Origin: Balneola sp. EhC07
Lineage (GTDB): Bacteria; Bacteroidota; Rhodothermia; Balneolales; Balneolaceae
DNA length: 64,000 bases
Assembly: GCF_001650905.1 (NCBI RefSeq)
Contig: NZ_LXYG01000002.1
Coordinates: 248,001 to 312,000, forward strand
Direction of reading: 5' to 3'
Shown: piece by piece, positions 1-9,164 of the stretch
How positions within the stretch are numbered: position 1 is the first letter of the stretch
Layout: every line of letters begins with the position of its first letter
The notes under the pieces: model-generated
The model's database searches: none
What the model was told of the DNA's origin: nothing
What the model saw: only the letters and a program-made list of their open reading frames with translations
Made by a program: the position numbers and the translations under genes

Positions 1-2
1 TA

Positions 3-602
3 GTAGACTCATTGAGCAGAGACATAAACAATCACTTTAAAGATCTGCTGGAACTCAGAAATACTCTTCCCAGTTTAGATGTTTCGGAGTTGGGTTCTGA
101 ACGCAAAGCAGTTCAAAATGATGATGTACAGGATACAGTTCTTAACACAAATTCATTAGTAGCCAATAATCTGGAAAACATTGCTGAGCAAAAATCACTC
201 TTTCAGGCTACTGTTACTGATCTAAATAACTACAAAGCATCGCTCCAAAATGTACAGGCCAGCATCAATTTCAGAAAAAAAGCCAGAAACCGTTACCTTG
301 TAGAGATTCATAAAAAATTCTCAATTCCTTTTGCGTGTATTGTTTTTATCCTACTTGGAGCACCAATTGGTATCATGACAAAAAGAGGAAACTTTGGAGT
401 AGCAGCAATTATCAGCACCGTTATTTTAACTTTCTATTGGATATCCCTAATTCAGGGAGAGAAACTAGCTGACCGACTTTTTGTAACTCCTTTCATAGGA
501 ATGTGGACCTTTAATGTAGTTTTCTCTTTCATTGGAATTCTGCTTTTGATTCGACTAACTACTGAGTTCCGATTAAAGGATTTATTCTCTAAAAATGATT
601 AA
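3..602 (+). CDS. lptF: LptF/LptG family permease, C-terminal part (cut by window start)
   Basis: This is the C-terminal part of an inner-membrane permease of the LptB2FG lipopolysaccharide exporter, which extracts LPS from the inner membrane. The reading frame is open to the window edge, so the true start lies upstream; a TTG at 12 is not a convincing start. A hydrophilic stretch rich in coiled-coil-like sequence (about residues 1-95 of what is visible) is followed by three membrane segments, beginning with the family-typical EIHKKFSIPFA and GAPIG motifs. It overlaps the next permease gene by 8 bp, so the two are co-translated. LptF rather than LptG is inferred from order only. Confidence 0.85.
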   Translation, partial: VDSLSRDINNHFKDLLELRNTLPSLDVSELGSERKAVQNDDVQDTVLNTNSLVANNLENIAEQKSLFQATVTDLNNYKASLQNVQASINFRKKARNRYLVEIHKKFSIPFACIVFILLGAPIGIMTKRGNFGVAAIISTVILTFYWISLIQGEKLADRLFVTPFIGMWTFNVVFSFIGILLLIRLTTEFRLKDLFSKND

Positions 603-1677
603 TAAGCTGGACAGATATATTATACTAAGATTGTTATCAATCACATTATTCGTGATAGTAATACTAGTATTCATTTTCATTATGATCCATTTCTCGGAGA
701 ATAGTGATGATTATTCGGATAAAGGCGCCACAATGGCTGAGATCTGGGGTGACTATTATTTGAATTACACTCCTGAAATGATCCGGCTTATACTACCCGT
801 AGCGGTATTTACAGCTTGTCTTTTTATAACCGGTCAATTAACCGAGAGATTAGAGATAACCGCTTTGAAAGCAGCTGGTATTAGTCTTTACAGATTGATC
901 GTGCCTTATTTGTTATTCGCTTTCTTGTGTGCGGCCGCCGTCAGTTATCTGGACTCAAATGTGATCCCAAACTCAAATAAGAAGAAAACTGCTTTTGAAT
1001 CTAAATACCTCAGAAAAAGCAGTGACTCTATCGACAGCAATAATATTTTCAGGCAAGTTTCTAAGAATTCTATTTTGAGCGTAAATTATTACGATGACAC
1101 GCAGAATATTGCTTATAGAATTACGCTTACAAATAGTGATAGTTCTGGCGTAAAAAAAACAATGACTGCTCAACAAATGGCATGGAATGATGAAGAGCAA
1201 TTCTGGAAGTTGAAAGTTGTTCAAATTCGCGATTTCTCAAAGACCGGATATACCGAAACTTCAGTCACTGAAATAGATACCACTTTAAATATCTATCCAC
1301 GAGACCTTTCCAGATCAACATCAGATATCTATCAACTCACTTACAAAGAAGCTGTAGAATATATTGACTCCATAGAACGGAGTGGTGCAGGTAACATCAA
1401 CCTGCCTAAAGTACAATTTTACGGCAGATTGGTTTATCCCCTTTCAATTATCATTGTAATCATTGTGGGCTTTGCCGTTGCTTCCGTTAAACGACGTGGG
1501 GGAAAAGGGATCTATCTTGCATCAGGTCTCGCTATCAGCTTTCTTTATCTTGCATTCATGAAAATCGCAGAACCATTCGGATACTATGGAACCATCAGTC
1601 CTCTGTTAGCCGCTTCAATAGCTCACATATGCTTTTTTATAGTAGGAGTATTTCTGCTGATTTCAGCAAAGAAATGA
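595..1677 (+). CDS. lptG: LptF/LptG family LPS export permease
   Basis: A full-length (360 residues) YjgP/YjgQ-family permease, the usual size. The N-terminal region carries two to three membrane segments (about 10-35, 60-85, 100-125), then a large periplasmic beta-rich domain (about 130-275), then three C-terminal membrane segments starting at the motif YGRLVYPLS. It should form the partner half of the LptB2FG complex with the overlapping upstream gene. The ATG at 595 lies inside the end of lptF. Its stop codon abuts the stop of the convergent downstream gene with no gap. LptG rather than LptF is inferred from order. Confidence 0.88.
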   Translation: MINKLDRYIILRLLSITLFVIVILVFIFIMIHFSENSDDYSDKGATMAEIWGDYYLNYTPEMIRLILPVAVFTACLFITGQLTERLEITALKAAGISLYRLIVPYLLFAFLCAAAVSYLDSNVIPNSNKKKTAFESKYLRKSSDSIDSNNIFRQVSKNSILSVNYYDDTQNIAYRITLTNSDSSGVKKTMTAQQMAWNDEEQFWKLKVVQIRDFSKTGYTETSVTEIDTTLNIYPRDLSRSTSDIYQLTYKEAVEYIDSIERSGAGNINLPKVQFYGRLVYPLSIIIVIIVGFAVASVKRRGGKGIYLASGLAISFLYLAFMKIAEPFGYYGTISPLLAASIAHICFFIVGVFLLISAKK

Positions 1678-1998
1678 TCAAGCTTCCGGAACAGGTCCTC
1701 GGTACATTGGAATATCTACCTTCTCTTTGCTAGAGGAAATAGCGCCGTGTTCCTCTTCAAACTTCTTTACATTATCGTTTAAAGCACCGGCTAATCTCTT
1801 AGCGTGATCAGGAGTTAAGATCATTCTCTTCACTACTTTTGCTTTTGGAACACCCGGCATTACTGCGATAAAGTCTAAAATAAATTCTGATGGAGAATGA
1901 GTGATCATTACGAGATTTGAATACGTCCCGGTAGCCTCTTCTTCTTTGAGTTCTATCTCCATTTGTCCCGGGTTCATCGTTTGGTTTTGTTCAGCCAT
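1678..1998 (-). CDS. DUF3467 domain protein
   Basis: A 106-residue soluble protein with the DUF3467 signature: a beta strand region (TYSNLVMITHSPSEFILDF), a short PGVPKAKVVKRMILTPDHAKRL segment and a helical end. Members are common in Bacteroidota and have no established biochemical role. The residues after about 90 are probably disordered. It starts 6 bp downstream of the cysteine/cystathionine synthase gene on the same strand and is probably co-transcribed with it. Its end abuts the stop codon of lptG on the other strand. Confidence 0.85.
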   Translation of the reverse strand: MAEQNQTMNPGQMEIELKEEEATGTYSNLVMITHSPSEFILDFIAVMPGVPKAKVVKRMILTPDHAKRLAGALNDNVKKFEEEHGAISSSKEKVDIPMYRGPVPEA

Positions 1999-2004
1999 AA
2001 TATT

Positions 2005-2988
2005 TTAATCTAAAAATCCTTGTTTTTTCATCCATTCATCGTTGTAGATCTTGCCAATGTAACGGGTTCCACTATCAGGAAGTATAATTACCATTACATC
2101 GTTCGATCCTAACGGATATTCTTTTGCATAATCCAGTGCTCCTTTTACAGCAGAACCACAAGACCAACCTACAAATAAACCCTCTTCTTTTGACAAGCGT
2201 CTGGTCATCAATGCAGAATCTTTGTCATTCACCTGAATTACTTCGTCCACATAATCAAAATTTATGGCTTCAGGGATAATATCTTCACCTATCCCTTCCG
2301 TCATGTAAGGTTTGATCTCATTTTCATCAAACTCCCCTGTTTCAAAATACTTTTTATACACAGATCCTACACTGTCAATACCAATGATCTTAATATCCGG
2401 ATTCTTCTCTTTCAAAAATTTAGCAGTTCCTGAAATAGTTCCTCCTGTTCCCATCCCGGCCACAAAGTGAGTGATTTTTCCTTCAGTTTGCTCCCAAAGT
2501 TCCGGTCCCGTACTCTCGTAATGCGCTTGAGTGTTACTCAGATTATCATATTGATTAGGGTAATAAGAATTAGGAGTTTCTTCACTTAAACGCTTAGAAG
2601 TTGAGTAATAACTATCCGGATGATCTGCTTCCACATTGGTCGGACAAACGATCACTTCCGCACCCAACGCTTTTAAAATATCCACCTTCGACTGGCTTTG
2701 CTTATCTGTAGTAGTGAAAATACATTTATACCCTCTTTGAATGGCAACCAGAGCCAACCCCATTCCTGTATTTCCTGAAGTTCCTTCAATAATAGTTCCG
2801 CCGGGTTTTATCAATCCTTTTGCTTCGGCATCATCGATCATTTTTATTGCAATTCGATCTTTAATACTCTGTCCGGGATTGAAATACTCTACTTTAGCTA
2901 ATACCGTTCCGGGAACATCTTTAGCTATTTTTTGAAGTTTCACCAGAGGAGTATTCCCTACCGCTTCAATTACTGAGTTATAATACAT
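2005..2988 (-). CDS. PLP-dependent cystathionine beta-synthase / cysteine synthase family protein
   Basis: A fold-type II PLP enzyme of 327 residues that makes cystathionine or cysteine from an activated serine. Visible signatures: the PLP lysine near residue 43 in GQSIKDR, the substrate loop GTSGNTG (about 70-76) and the phosphate-binding glycine loop GTGGTISG (about 180-187). The motifs EGTSGNTGMGLA and a DHPDSYY-type loop resemble the catalytic core of cystathionine beta-synthase more than CysK, but the C-terminal CBS-pair regulatory domain is absent. No cysE or met gene is adjacent. Family assignment is firm; the exact substrate is open. Confidence 0.85.
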   Translation of the reverse strand: MYYNSVIEAVGNTPLVKLQKIAKDVPGTVLAKVEYFNPGQSIKDRIAIKMIDDAEAKGLIKPGGTIIEGTSGNTGMGLALVAIQRGYKCIFTTTDKQSQSKVDILKALGAEVIVCPTNVEADHPDSYYSTSKRLSEETPNSYYPNQYDNLSNTQAHYESTGPELWEQTEGKITHFVAGMGTGGTISGTAKFLKEKNPDIKIIGIDSVGSVYKKYFETGEFDENEIKPYMTEGIGEDIIPEAINFDYVDEVIQVNDKDSALMTRRLSKEEGLFVGWSCGSAVKGALDYAKEYPLGSNDVMVIILPDSGTRYIGKIYNDEWMKKQGFLD

Positions 2989-3064
2989 TCGTTTCTTCCA
3001 GATTATTTATTTCCTTAAAACTAAGGAATATTAGGGAGTGAAATGAACAGCTCATCAGATTTTA

Positions 3065-3571
3065 TTACAATCCTTTTCCGAAAGACAAACCACCGGTAAT
3101 GAAAAACTCATTATGTCTTATGGAATAACCCGGAGAAAAGAAAAATCTGACCATCCCATCTCCTCTTTGAATGTTTTGCTCCCGAAAACCAAAAGTTGGA
3201 CCAACCCATACATCAAATTTCTGATCCATTGTGCTTAATGTCATAAAAGCACCAAGTTCTGCAAATGAATCTTTATCGATAGCAAGTAGATCTGTAACAG
3301 ACATCGGAAAAGTAAAGCCCTTGATAGCCAAATGTCCATCGGTATTCAGGTATGAGATTCCCATTCTTAAAACAGCCGGCCTGTTAGTTATTCGTTCAAA
3401 ATTCAATGAATAAATTCCGCCATGGCCTAAAATCTCAAACTGAAGTACATGCAGAGGCTTTCCGGAGTCGTCTGAATTATCCTGTGAATGGACCGGCTCC
3501 CAAATCAATACAGTCAACAATATAAATACCGAACAGAACTTCATTTGATATGGTAGCTTTAGATAATTCAT
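3065..3571 (-). CDS. secreted beta-barrel-like hypothetical protein
   Basis: A 168-residue exported protein. A signal peptide ends near WEPVHSQ; an internal ATG at 3544 would remove nine residues and give a more typical signal peptide (MKFCSVFILL...), so the start is uncertain. The mature part has alternating short amphipathic strands (for example GIYSLNFERI, LRMGISYL, FDVWVGPTFGFRE), like the small outer-membrane beta-barrel proteins of Bacteroidota. It could sit in the outer membrane. No family name is recognised. It lies 27 bp downstream of the arylsulfotransferase gene on the same strand. Confidence 0.6.
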   Translation of the reverse strand: MNYLKLPYQMKFCSVFILLTVLIWEPVHSQDNSDDSGKPLHVLQFEILGHGGIYSLNFERITNRPAVLRMGISYLNTDGHLAIKGFTFPMSVTDLLAIDKDSFAELGAFMTLSTMDQKFDVWVGPTFGFREQNIQRGDGMVRFFFSPGYSIRHNEFFITGGLSFGKGL

Positions 3572-3598
3572 AGTTAAAGTAGTTAAGTCCTACTTAAG

Positions 3599-5455
3599 TT
3601 ATCTGTATATAGAAACTCTTTCAGCTCTGTAAGAAATATCTACATTCCCAAAACCGGCTCCATTTCCTAGCTGGTTTTTAAAGATCATAGTAGATTCAAA
3701 AACTACATCTTTACTTGGATAGGTAACTTCAACAATTTTTGACTTCCCGTTACCTTCGGTAATATTTCCGGGTGCAAAAAGTATATTTCCTGTTTCTGAC
3801 AAATAATCTACATCACTAATGATCAATGAATAAGTAGATTCTCCTCGTTCTTTACCGTAAGACCAGACTTCTTTAATAGTCTTGTTATCTTCATCTATTT
3901 CATACTCTGTAGCTGCAGAAAAAATTGAAGTATAATTCCCGAAATTTCTATTGAATCCACCATTATCAAACACCAAAACATTTCCATTCGGTAAAATTAA
4001 TGGTGCATGCTGTCCCCACGTCCAATCAAAATCATTGCTTGCCAGTGTGCCGTCTTGTATATCTTGATTAAAGGGTGTTCCGTTATCATCCACAGCTGTC
4101 AAAAGAAATGGAGTAGTCTCAGGTCCTCCACCTTTTCTGCCTGCTTTTCCCCATCCTTTATGTGGAGCCAAAATCCATTCTAATTCATTATCCCAGCTCA
4201 CTTTTACCACTCCCTGATTTCTACCCGAAATAATTAATGATGAATCCGCTTCATGATACCAAACTGCATTCATATGAAACCAATCTCCATTTCCCGGATC
4301 GTTAAAATCTCTTCGGTCAATATCGAGTAACTCTGCCATGTCCCATTCTCTTAATATTTCTCCGCTGTTTTTATCCACTTCTATGACAAAATCTTCAACA
4401 CTTCGAAATTCCACACTGTCACTATCAGTTATATATTCGTCCTCTTTTGAAACTGCTGCCAGATAATTTCCATTAGGCAACTTTATGATTTCATGATGCA
4501 TATTATTGAAGTCAACAATGATGTTATTGGTCGCTTCTCCGAACATATTGAATTCATGAATTGTAACTCCTGAGGCTGAATAAAAAGACATATCATCATT
4601 AAATTGAATAGGCCAAACAATTACATTTCTGTCACTGAGATCTACATACCATCTGATTTCTCCGTTATTATCAAATATCATCGGGTAAGAATTAAAAGTA
4701 CCTTGATTACCAATATGTACTTCACTGAAATGCATTCCCGGTTCCATTCTGGATTCATCCAAAACATCTATTTCTATTTCAGGGAAAAAATCAGGAAGCG
4801 GATCTGTCTGAATTTCTAAAGTATCTGTAGCTGTCAGTCCGTTTCCATCATCGTAAATAATCTCAACTTCATTATTTGTATCAGCATATAAACCGTGTAA
4901 ACCTATCAAATGTATTGAGAAACTACCCAGTTCTTTTTCGATCGGAATATCTCCTAATACTTTAAATCTTACAGAAGTTGGAACTCTTGTAACAACACCT
5001 AATGCTGCTGATAATGGTGCAAATCCTGATGGGTTATAGATAAGATCAAAATCATCTTCATGAAAGTATTTTGCCGGCAAGTCTTTGTCCAGATATATAA
5101 AATATTCTTTACTTGTTAGCTCGTCTTCTGATACTACTTTATAAAACAACCCACGTTCAAAAGAATTAGTATCATCTCCTGAAATTTGAACCTGATCTTC
5201 TACGAATAATTCCGCTCCACCAGAGACTGTAAAAACCGCGGTTAGTGAGGAGATATCGGAAGGAATTTGAACTGAATTCCTGTTTGATAGTTTTACGATT
5301 CCGGTTTCATTATCTATATCAAACATGCCATTCGGTATTTCTTTTATACTAAACTCGGTAAGTAAAGCATTTGTATTTTGATCGTTAACAACGTTGTTCT
5401 TACAACTGATAAAAAGTATGAGAGATAAACCTATTAAGAGTCTGCTAAAATTCAT
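3599..5455 (-). CDS. arylsulfate sulfotransferase-like lipoprotein
   Basis: A 618-residue lipoprotein (lipobox FISCKN near residue 18). Residues about 30-125 form a beta-rich domain, and about 210-600 match the six-bladed propeller of arylsulfate sulfotransferases, which move sulfate between phenolic compounds. Three blocks carry the expected catalytic positions: HHEIIKLPNGNYL, DWFHMNAVWYHE followed by SGRNQ, and WGQHAPLILPNGN. The last histidine corresponds to the residue that forms the sulfo-histidine intermediate in E. coli ASST. The enzyme would act in the periplasm or at the outer membrane. No Dsb partner genes are adjacent. Confidence 0.8.
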   Translation of the reverse strand: MNFSRLLIGLSLILFISCKNNVVNDQNTNALLTEFSIKEIPNGMFDIDNETGIVKLSNRNSVQIPSDISSLTAVFTVSGGAELFVEDQVQISGDDTNSFERGLFYKVVSEDELTSKEYFIYLDKDLPAKYFHEDDFDLIYNPSGFAPLSAALGVVTRVPTSVRFKVLGDIPIEKELGSFSIHLIGLHGLYADTNNEVEIIYDDGNGLTATDTLEIQTDPLPDFFPEIEIDVLDESRMEPGMHFSEVHIGNQGTFNSYPMIFDNNGEIRWYVDLSDRNVIVWPIQFNDDMSFYSASGVTIHEFNMFGEATNNIIVDFNNMHHEIIKLPNGNYLAAVSKEDEYITDSDSVEFRSVEDFVIEVDKNSGEILREWDMAELLDIDRRDFNDPGNGDWFHMNAVWYHEADSSLIISGRNQGVVKVSWDNELEWILAPHKGWGKAGRKGGGPETTPFLLTAVDDNGTPFNQDIQDGTLASNDFDWTWGQHAPLILPNGNVLVFDNGGFNRNFGNYTSIFSAATEYEIDEDNKTIKEVWSYGKERGESTYSLIISDVDYLSETGNILFAPGNITEGNGKSKIVEVTYPSKDVVFESTMIFKNQLGNGAGFGNVDISYRAERVSIYR

Positions 5456-5601
5456 TTTTTGATATAGAATTGACTGTAAATGATTGTTTTAAATGTATAA
5501 AATTATATCTGAAGATGCTTAATGCTCATTAATATTATTGATTTACAGTATGATTATTTATCCATATCATTGGTACAACAAAATCCAATCTATTTTACTT
5601 T

Positions 5602-5877
5602 ATGTTCATCGACCAGAAAAAACCAAAAGACTTTGACTGCGGCTACAACTTAGACCTGATGATTGCTGCACTTCCCCGTATCAAAGATGATCAGGAGCGA
5701 ATTAAATATGCTAAAAGAGCAGTTGGATTAATTAAACAAAGCCACCCTACCTGGGTTGACGAAAACGGCAAAAGCGAAGCTGCCTGGGAATATTTCTTTG
5801 AGCTGGCTGAATATGATATGAACGAAATAGGTATTAAGAGTCCTTTCGCATCCGGCGAGGATGACGACGCGCAATAG
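5602..5877 (+). CDS. small DUF4290-like protein
   Basis: A 91-residue acidic cytosolic protein. The segment YNLDLMIAALPRIKDDQERIKYAKRAVG resembles the start of DUF4290 proteins of Bacteroidota (YGRNIQKMV...), but it is much shorter than that family's usual length of about 200 residues. The similarity is by eye only. It stands alone, 109 bp before menF on the same strand. The ATG at 5602 is the first in frame. Function unknown. Confidence 0.6.
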   Translation: MFIDQKKPKDFDCGYNLDLMIAALPRIKDDQERIKYAKRAVGLIKQSHPTWVDENGKSEAAWEYFFELAEYDMNEIGIKSPFASGEDDDAQ

Positions 5878-5986
5878 CCTGCCTTAGTTAATTAGTTTTG
5901 TTCTAAATTCTATTGTTTGCTTTGTATTTCGTCTATCAATTCTTATTTTCAATTTAAATTGAAAGTTAATTGTTGATAAGGCTTTT

Positions 5987-7456
5987 ATGCCTCAAAACCG
6001 ACTCCAAAATCATTCTTTAGCATCTTTATTTGAATATCAAATAAGCAGGAAAGAACTTTCAATACAGTTAAGGAAAGCTATAGAGCTTCAGAAAAAAGGA
6101 ATTAAAAAATATTTTTCTGTTTCCTTCCCTATTCAAAAAGTAGATGTATTAGCAGTTCTAGAACAAAACCCGGATAAATCGAACTTTGAATATTATTGGG
6201 AAAAACCTTCTGAGGATTTCTCCATCTCTGCTGCAGGTGAAGTTTCGCGTGTAAAAACTACCGGTAAATCCAGATTCAGAGAAGCATCTCAGAATGGAAA
6301 AAAATTAATTAATGAGATCTTCCACTACTCGAAGTTATCTCATTCTAAAACAGTTCCACATTTATTCGGAGGGTTTTCTTTCCACGACCATAACATTAGT
6401 AAGGACTGGGCAGAGTTTGGAGCATCTTCTTTTACACTTCCTGAATGGTCAATAATTGTAGAAGGATCTCTTTGCTTACTAACTACAACCTTTCATATTC
6501 ACTTTTCGGATACCGAAAAAAGTTTAACCGACTCGATCTATCAAAGACTAGAATATCTGAATAAGCTATGTTCTTCTGAGGCGTATGAAGTCGGACCTGA
6601 TTTCGACGGCAAACATTCTGTTATGCTTCCGAATACAGATTCAGCGGATTTTCAAAATTGGAAATACTCAATTACAAAAGCTACCGACCAGATCGATGAA
6701 AACCGTTACAGTAAAATTGTACTTGCCCGGAAATTAAAAATAGATACTCCTGATCAGGTTTGTGATACTCATATTCTAAATCGACTGAGACACCAATATC
6801 CGGACTGTTATTCCTTTTTGATCCGACAAAGTGAAGATTCAAGCTTTATTGGCTGTACTCCGGAAAGACTCGCTTCTTTCAACAAAGATTTTATTCTCAC
6901 AGAAGGTTTGGCAGGTAGTACACCAAGAGGAAAAACAGCTTCGGAAGATGTTAAGCTTGAAAATGAGTTGCTTAAAAGCAGGAAGGATAGAAATGAGCAT
7001 GAATTTGTGATCAATGCTATTTACCAGAGCTTGAAAACCTATTCTGACTCACTACATATCCCAGAGTTACCTTCCATAAAGAAGCTAACCAATGTTCAAC
7101 ATTTATATACCCCGATACGCGCCCATATTAAGGATGGGGTTTCCAAAACTGAGGTATTAAAGAATTTACATCCAACTCCCGCTGTAGGCGGATATCCAAG
7201 GGAGCAGGCTATTCCATATATATCTCAATTTGAAGATTTTGATCGTGGATGGTATGCTGCACCGATTGGCTGGATTAACGCTAACGGAGATGGTGAATTT
7301 GTGGTGGCAATAAGAAGTGGACTTATTAAAAAAGAAGAAGTGAATTTCTATGCAGGATGTGGTATTGTGAAGGATTCTGACCCATTAAAGGAATGGGAAG
7401 AAACGAATCTTAAATTTATCCCAATGCTTTCAGCACTTGAATATGCAAGAAAATGA
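5987..7456 (+). CDS. menF: isochorismate synthase MenF
   Basis: Chorismate-utilising enzyme of 489 residues; it makes isochorismate, the first step of menaquinone synthesis. The C-terminal chorismate-binding half (about 220-485) shows the family blocks SKIVLARKL, GLAGSTPRGKT, a KDRNEHEFV helix, PTPAVGG and the FYAGCGIV end. The N-terminal 200 residues are divergent, as is normal. It is the first gene of a tight menFDHB run: the ATG of menD lies 14 bp inside its end. Genomic partnership with menD argues for MenF rather than a siderophore EntC. Confidence 0.93.
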   Translation: MPQNRLQNHSLASLFEYQISRKELSIQLRKAIELQKKGIKKYFSVSFPIQKVDVLAVLEQNPDKSNFEYYWEKPSEDFSISAAGEVSRVKTTGKSRFREASQNGKKLINEIFHYSKLSHSKTVPHLFGGFSFHDHNISKDWAEFGASSFTLPEWSIIVEGSLCLLTTTFHIHFSDTEKSLTDSIYQRLEYLNKLCSSEAYEVGPDFDGKHSVMLPNTDSADFQNWKYSITKATDQIDENRYSKIVLARKLKIDTPDQVCDTHILNRLRHQYPDCYSFLIRQSEDSSFIGCTPERLASFNKDFILTEGLAGSTPRGKTASEDVKLENELLKSRKDRNEHEFVINAIYQSLKTYSDSLHIPELPSIKKLTNVQHLYTPIRAHIKDGVSKTEVLKNLHPTPAVGGYPREQAIPYISQFEDFDRGWYAAPIGWINANGDGEFVVAIRSGLIKKEEVNFYAGCGIVKDSDPLKEWEETNLKFIPMLSALEYARK

Positions 7457-9164
7457 GCCTCAAAATTTAGCTTTTTATTGGAGCACTCTTTTTGTCCGAT
7501 CCCTGTTTTCGGAAGGTGTCAGAGATGTTGTTATTTCTCCCGGATCAAGATCTACTCCCCTTACTTTGGCGTTTTCTGCACATCCCGGAATTAACAAGAC
7601 AATAGCAATTGATGAAAGATCAGCTTCATTTTTAGCATTAGGACAAGCTAAGGCTACCGGTATTCCCAGTGTTTTGGTTTGTACATCAGGAACAGCATTA
7701 GCCAATTATAGTCCCGCAGTTCATGAGGCTACCAACTCCGGTACACCAATGATCATAGCCAGCGCTGACCGACCTCCTCACTTAAGAGGCTTAGGTTCTT
7801 CACAAACAATTGATCAAGTTAAGATCTTTGGTACTCAACCGGTTTTCTTTCATGAGATCGGTGAACCAAGACCTGCGTCAGATAATCAAAAAAGAGTTGA
7901 AGTTGCAGCAAGACAAGCTGTTCAGTCTGCAATTGAATTTACCGGTGTCTCACATATCAATTTCTCTTTTGATAAGCCCTTTGAACCTGAAGATGATTTT
8001 TTAAAACTTATTGAAAAAGAGAATCTCAATCATTCCAAGCGAGCTCAAACAGATTACTCTCAAGATTTAGACGAAACAACTTTAGGAGAAAAGTTCTGGT
8101 CTCAATTAATTTCTGCTGAAAAACCTTTAATAATTGTCGGGCCCAAATCCTGCAGAACTGAGCTTGGATTTATCACCCCTCTTGCTCGTGCTTTATCCGC
8201 TCCTGTAATTGCAGAACCGGGTTCTAACATTACTAACTCAAAACATATTATTTCAGGATACTCCGGTTTTCTTAAAGATCCGGATTTCAGAGATCAACTC
8301 AAGCCTGATCTTATAATTCGGGCGGGTTCATTTCCAATTTCAAAAGGTGTGCAAGAATTACTTTCAGAATGTAATGATATTCATCAAATCAGCTTTGCAA
8401 GCATAAAAGTGCCAAATGATGGAGATACTCCACCTGACCGAACCATCCATTTAAAAAGTCCTCTTTCCATTCCTGATATTAATGGAAATGTGTCCCCTAA
8501 ATGGCTTAAAGAATGGAAAAAAGTCTCAAAGAAATATTCTTCATTTTTGGTAGACAATATACTTCCTTCAACTCCACTTACAGATGGATTCATTTTTAAG
8601 GAAGCAGGTGATCTGATACCTAAAAAGAGTTTTGTTATGCTTTCGAACTCATTTCCTGTTCGGGATCTGGCTCTGTTTACTGACTTTTCAGGACAAGAGA
8701 TTTATGTAAACCGTGGAGCTGCAGGAATTGACGGAATTATTTCTACAACGGCAGGATTAAGCAGCGTTTTGAAAAAAACGGGCGTTTTATTTATCGGCGA
8801 CATCGCTTTTCTACACGATATTAACGCTCTGTTACTTGCAAAAAACATTAAGGATCCACTGATCATTGTTGTGCTGAATAACGGAGGAGGTACTATTTTT
8901 CGAATGTTGCCGGTGTATAAATTCAAAAAGAAACATAATCAGCTTTTTGAGACTCCTCAGGATGTTCGGATCGTTTCTTTATGCCGGGGATTTAATGTGG
9001 GGCATACTCTTGTATCAAAACCCGAACAGTTTGCCAACGCTTTTGAAAGCTATGTTGATAAACCGGGAGTTCATGTAATTGAATGTATAACTGATGCTGA
9101 TGATTCCATGATCGAACGCCACAAGCTTTGGAATTTCTCTTTATCTTCTCAGAATGAAGATTAA
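7443..9164 (+). CDS. menD: 2-succinyl-5-enolpyruvyl-6-hydroxy-3-cyclohexene-1-carboxylate synthase MenD
   Basis: Thiamine-diphosphate enzyme that adds succinyl-semialdehyde carbanion, derived from 2-oxoglutarate, to isochorismate. Signatures: the N-terminal pyrimidine-binding motif VVISPGSRSTPLTLAF with the catalytic glutamate in AIDERSASF, a CTSGTALANY block, and the C-terminal ThDP/Mg motif FIGDIAFLHDINAL followed by LNNGGGTIF. The length, 573-575 residues, is usual. ATG at 7443 is preferred over a TTG six bases upstream. It overlaps menF and also overlaps menH by 11 bp, so translation of the run is coupled. Confidence 0.95.
   Translation: MQENEPQNLAFYWSTLFVRSLFSEGVRDVVISPGSRSTPLTLAFSAHPGINKTIAIDERSASFLALGQAKATGIPSVLVCTSGTALANYSPAVHEATNSGTPMIIASADRPPHLRGLGSSQTIDQVKIFGTQPVFFHEIGEPRPASDNQKRVEVAARQAVQSAIEFTGVSHINFSFDKPFEPEDDFLKLIEKENLNHSKRAQTDYSQDLDETTLGEKFWSQLISAEKPLIIVGPKSCRTELGFITPLARALSAPVIAEPGSNITNSKHIISGYSGFLKDPDFRDQLKPDLIIRAGSFPISKGVQELLSECNDIHQISFASIKVPNDGDTPPDRTIHLKSPLSIPDINGNVSPKWLKEWKKVSKKYSSFLVDNILPSTPLTDGFIFKEAGDLIPKKSFVMLSNSFPVRDLALFTDFSGQEIYVNRGAAGIDGIISTTAGLSSVLKKTGVLFIGDIAFLHDINALLLAKNIKDPLIIVVLNNGGGTIFRMLPVYKFKKKHNQLFETPQDVRIVSLCRGFNVGHTLVSKPEQFANAFESYVDKPGVHVIECITDADDSMIERHKLWNFSLSSQNED

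Noticed and set aside
3011-3028. Dyad TTCCTTA/TAAGGAA upstream of the cysteine/cystathionine synthase gene
   Set aside because: AT-rich, 7-bp stem with no T run; too weak to call a terminator or a regulatory site.
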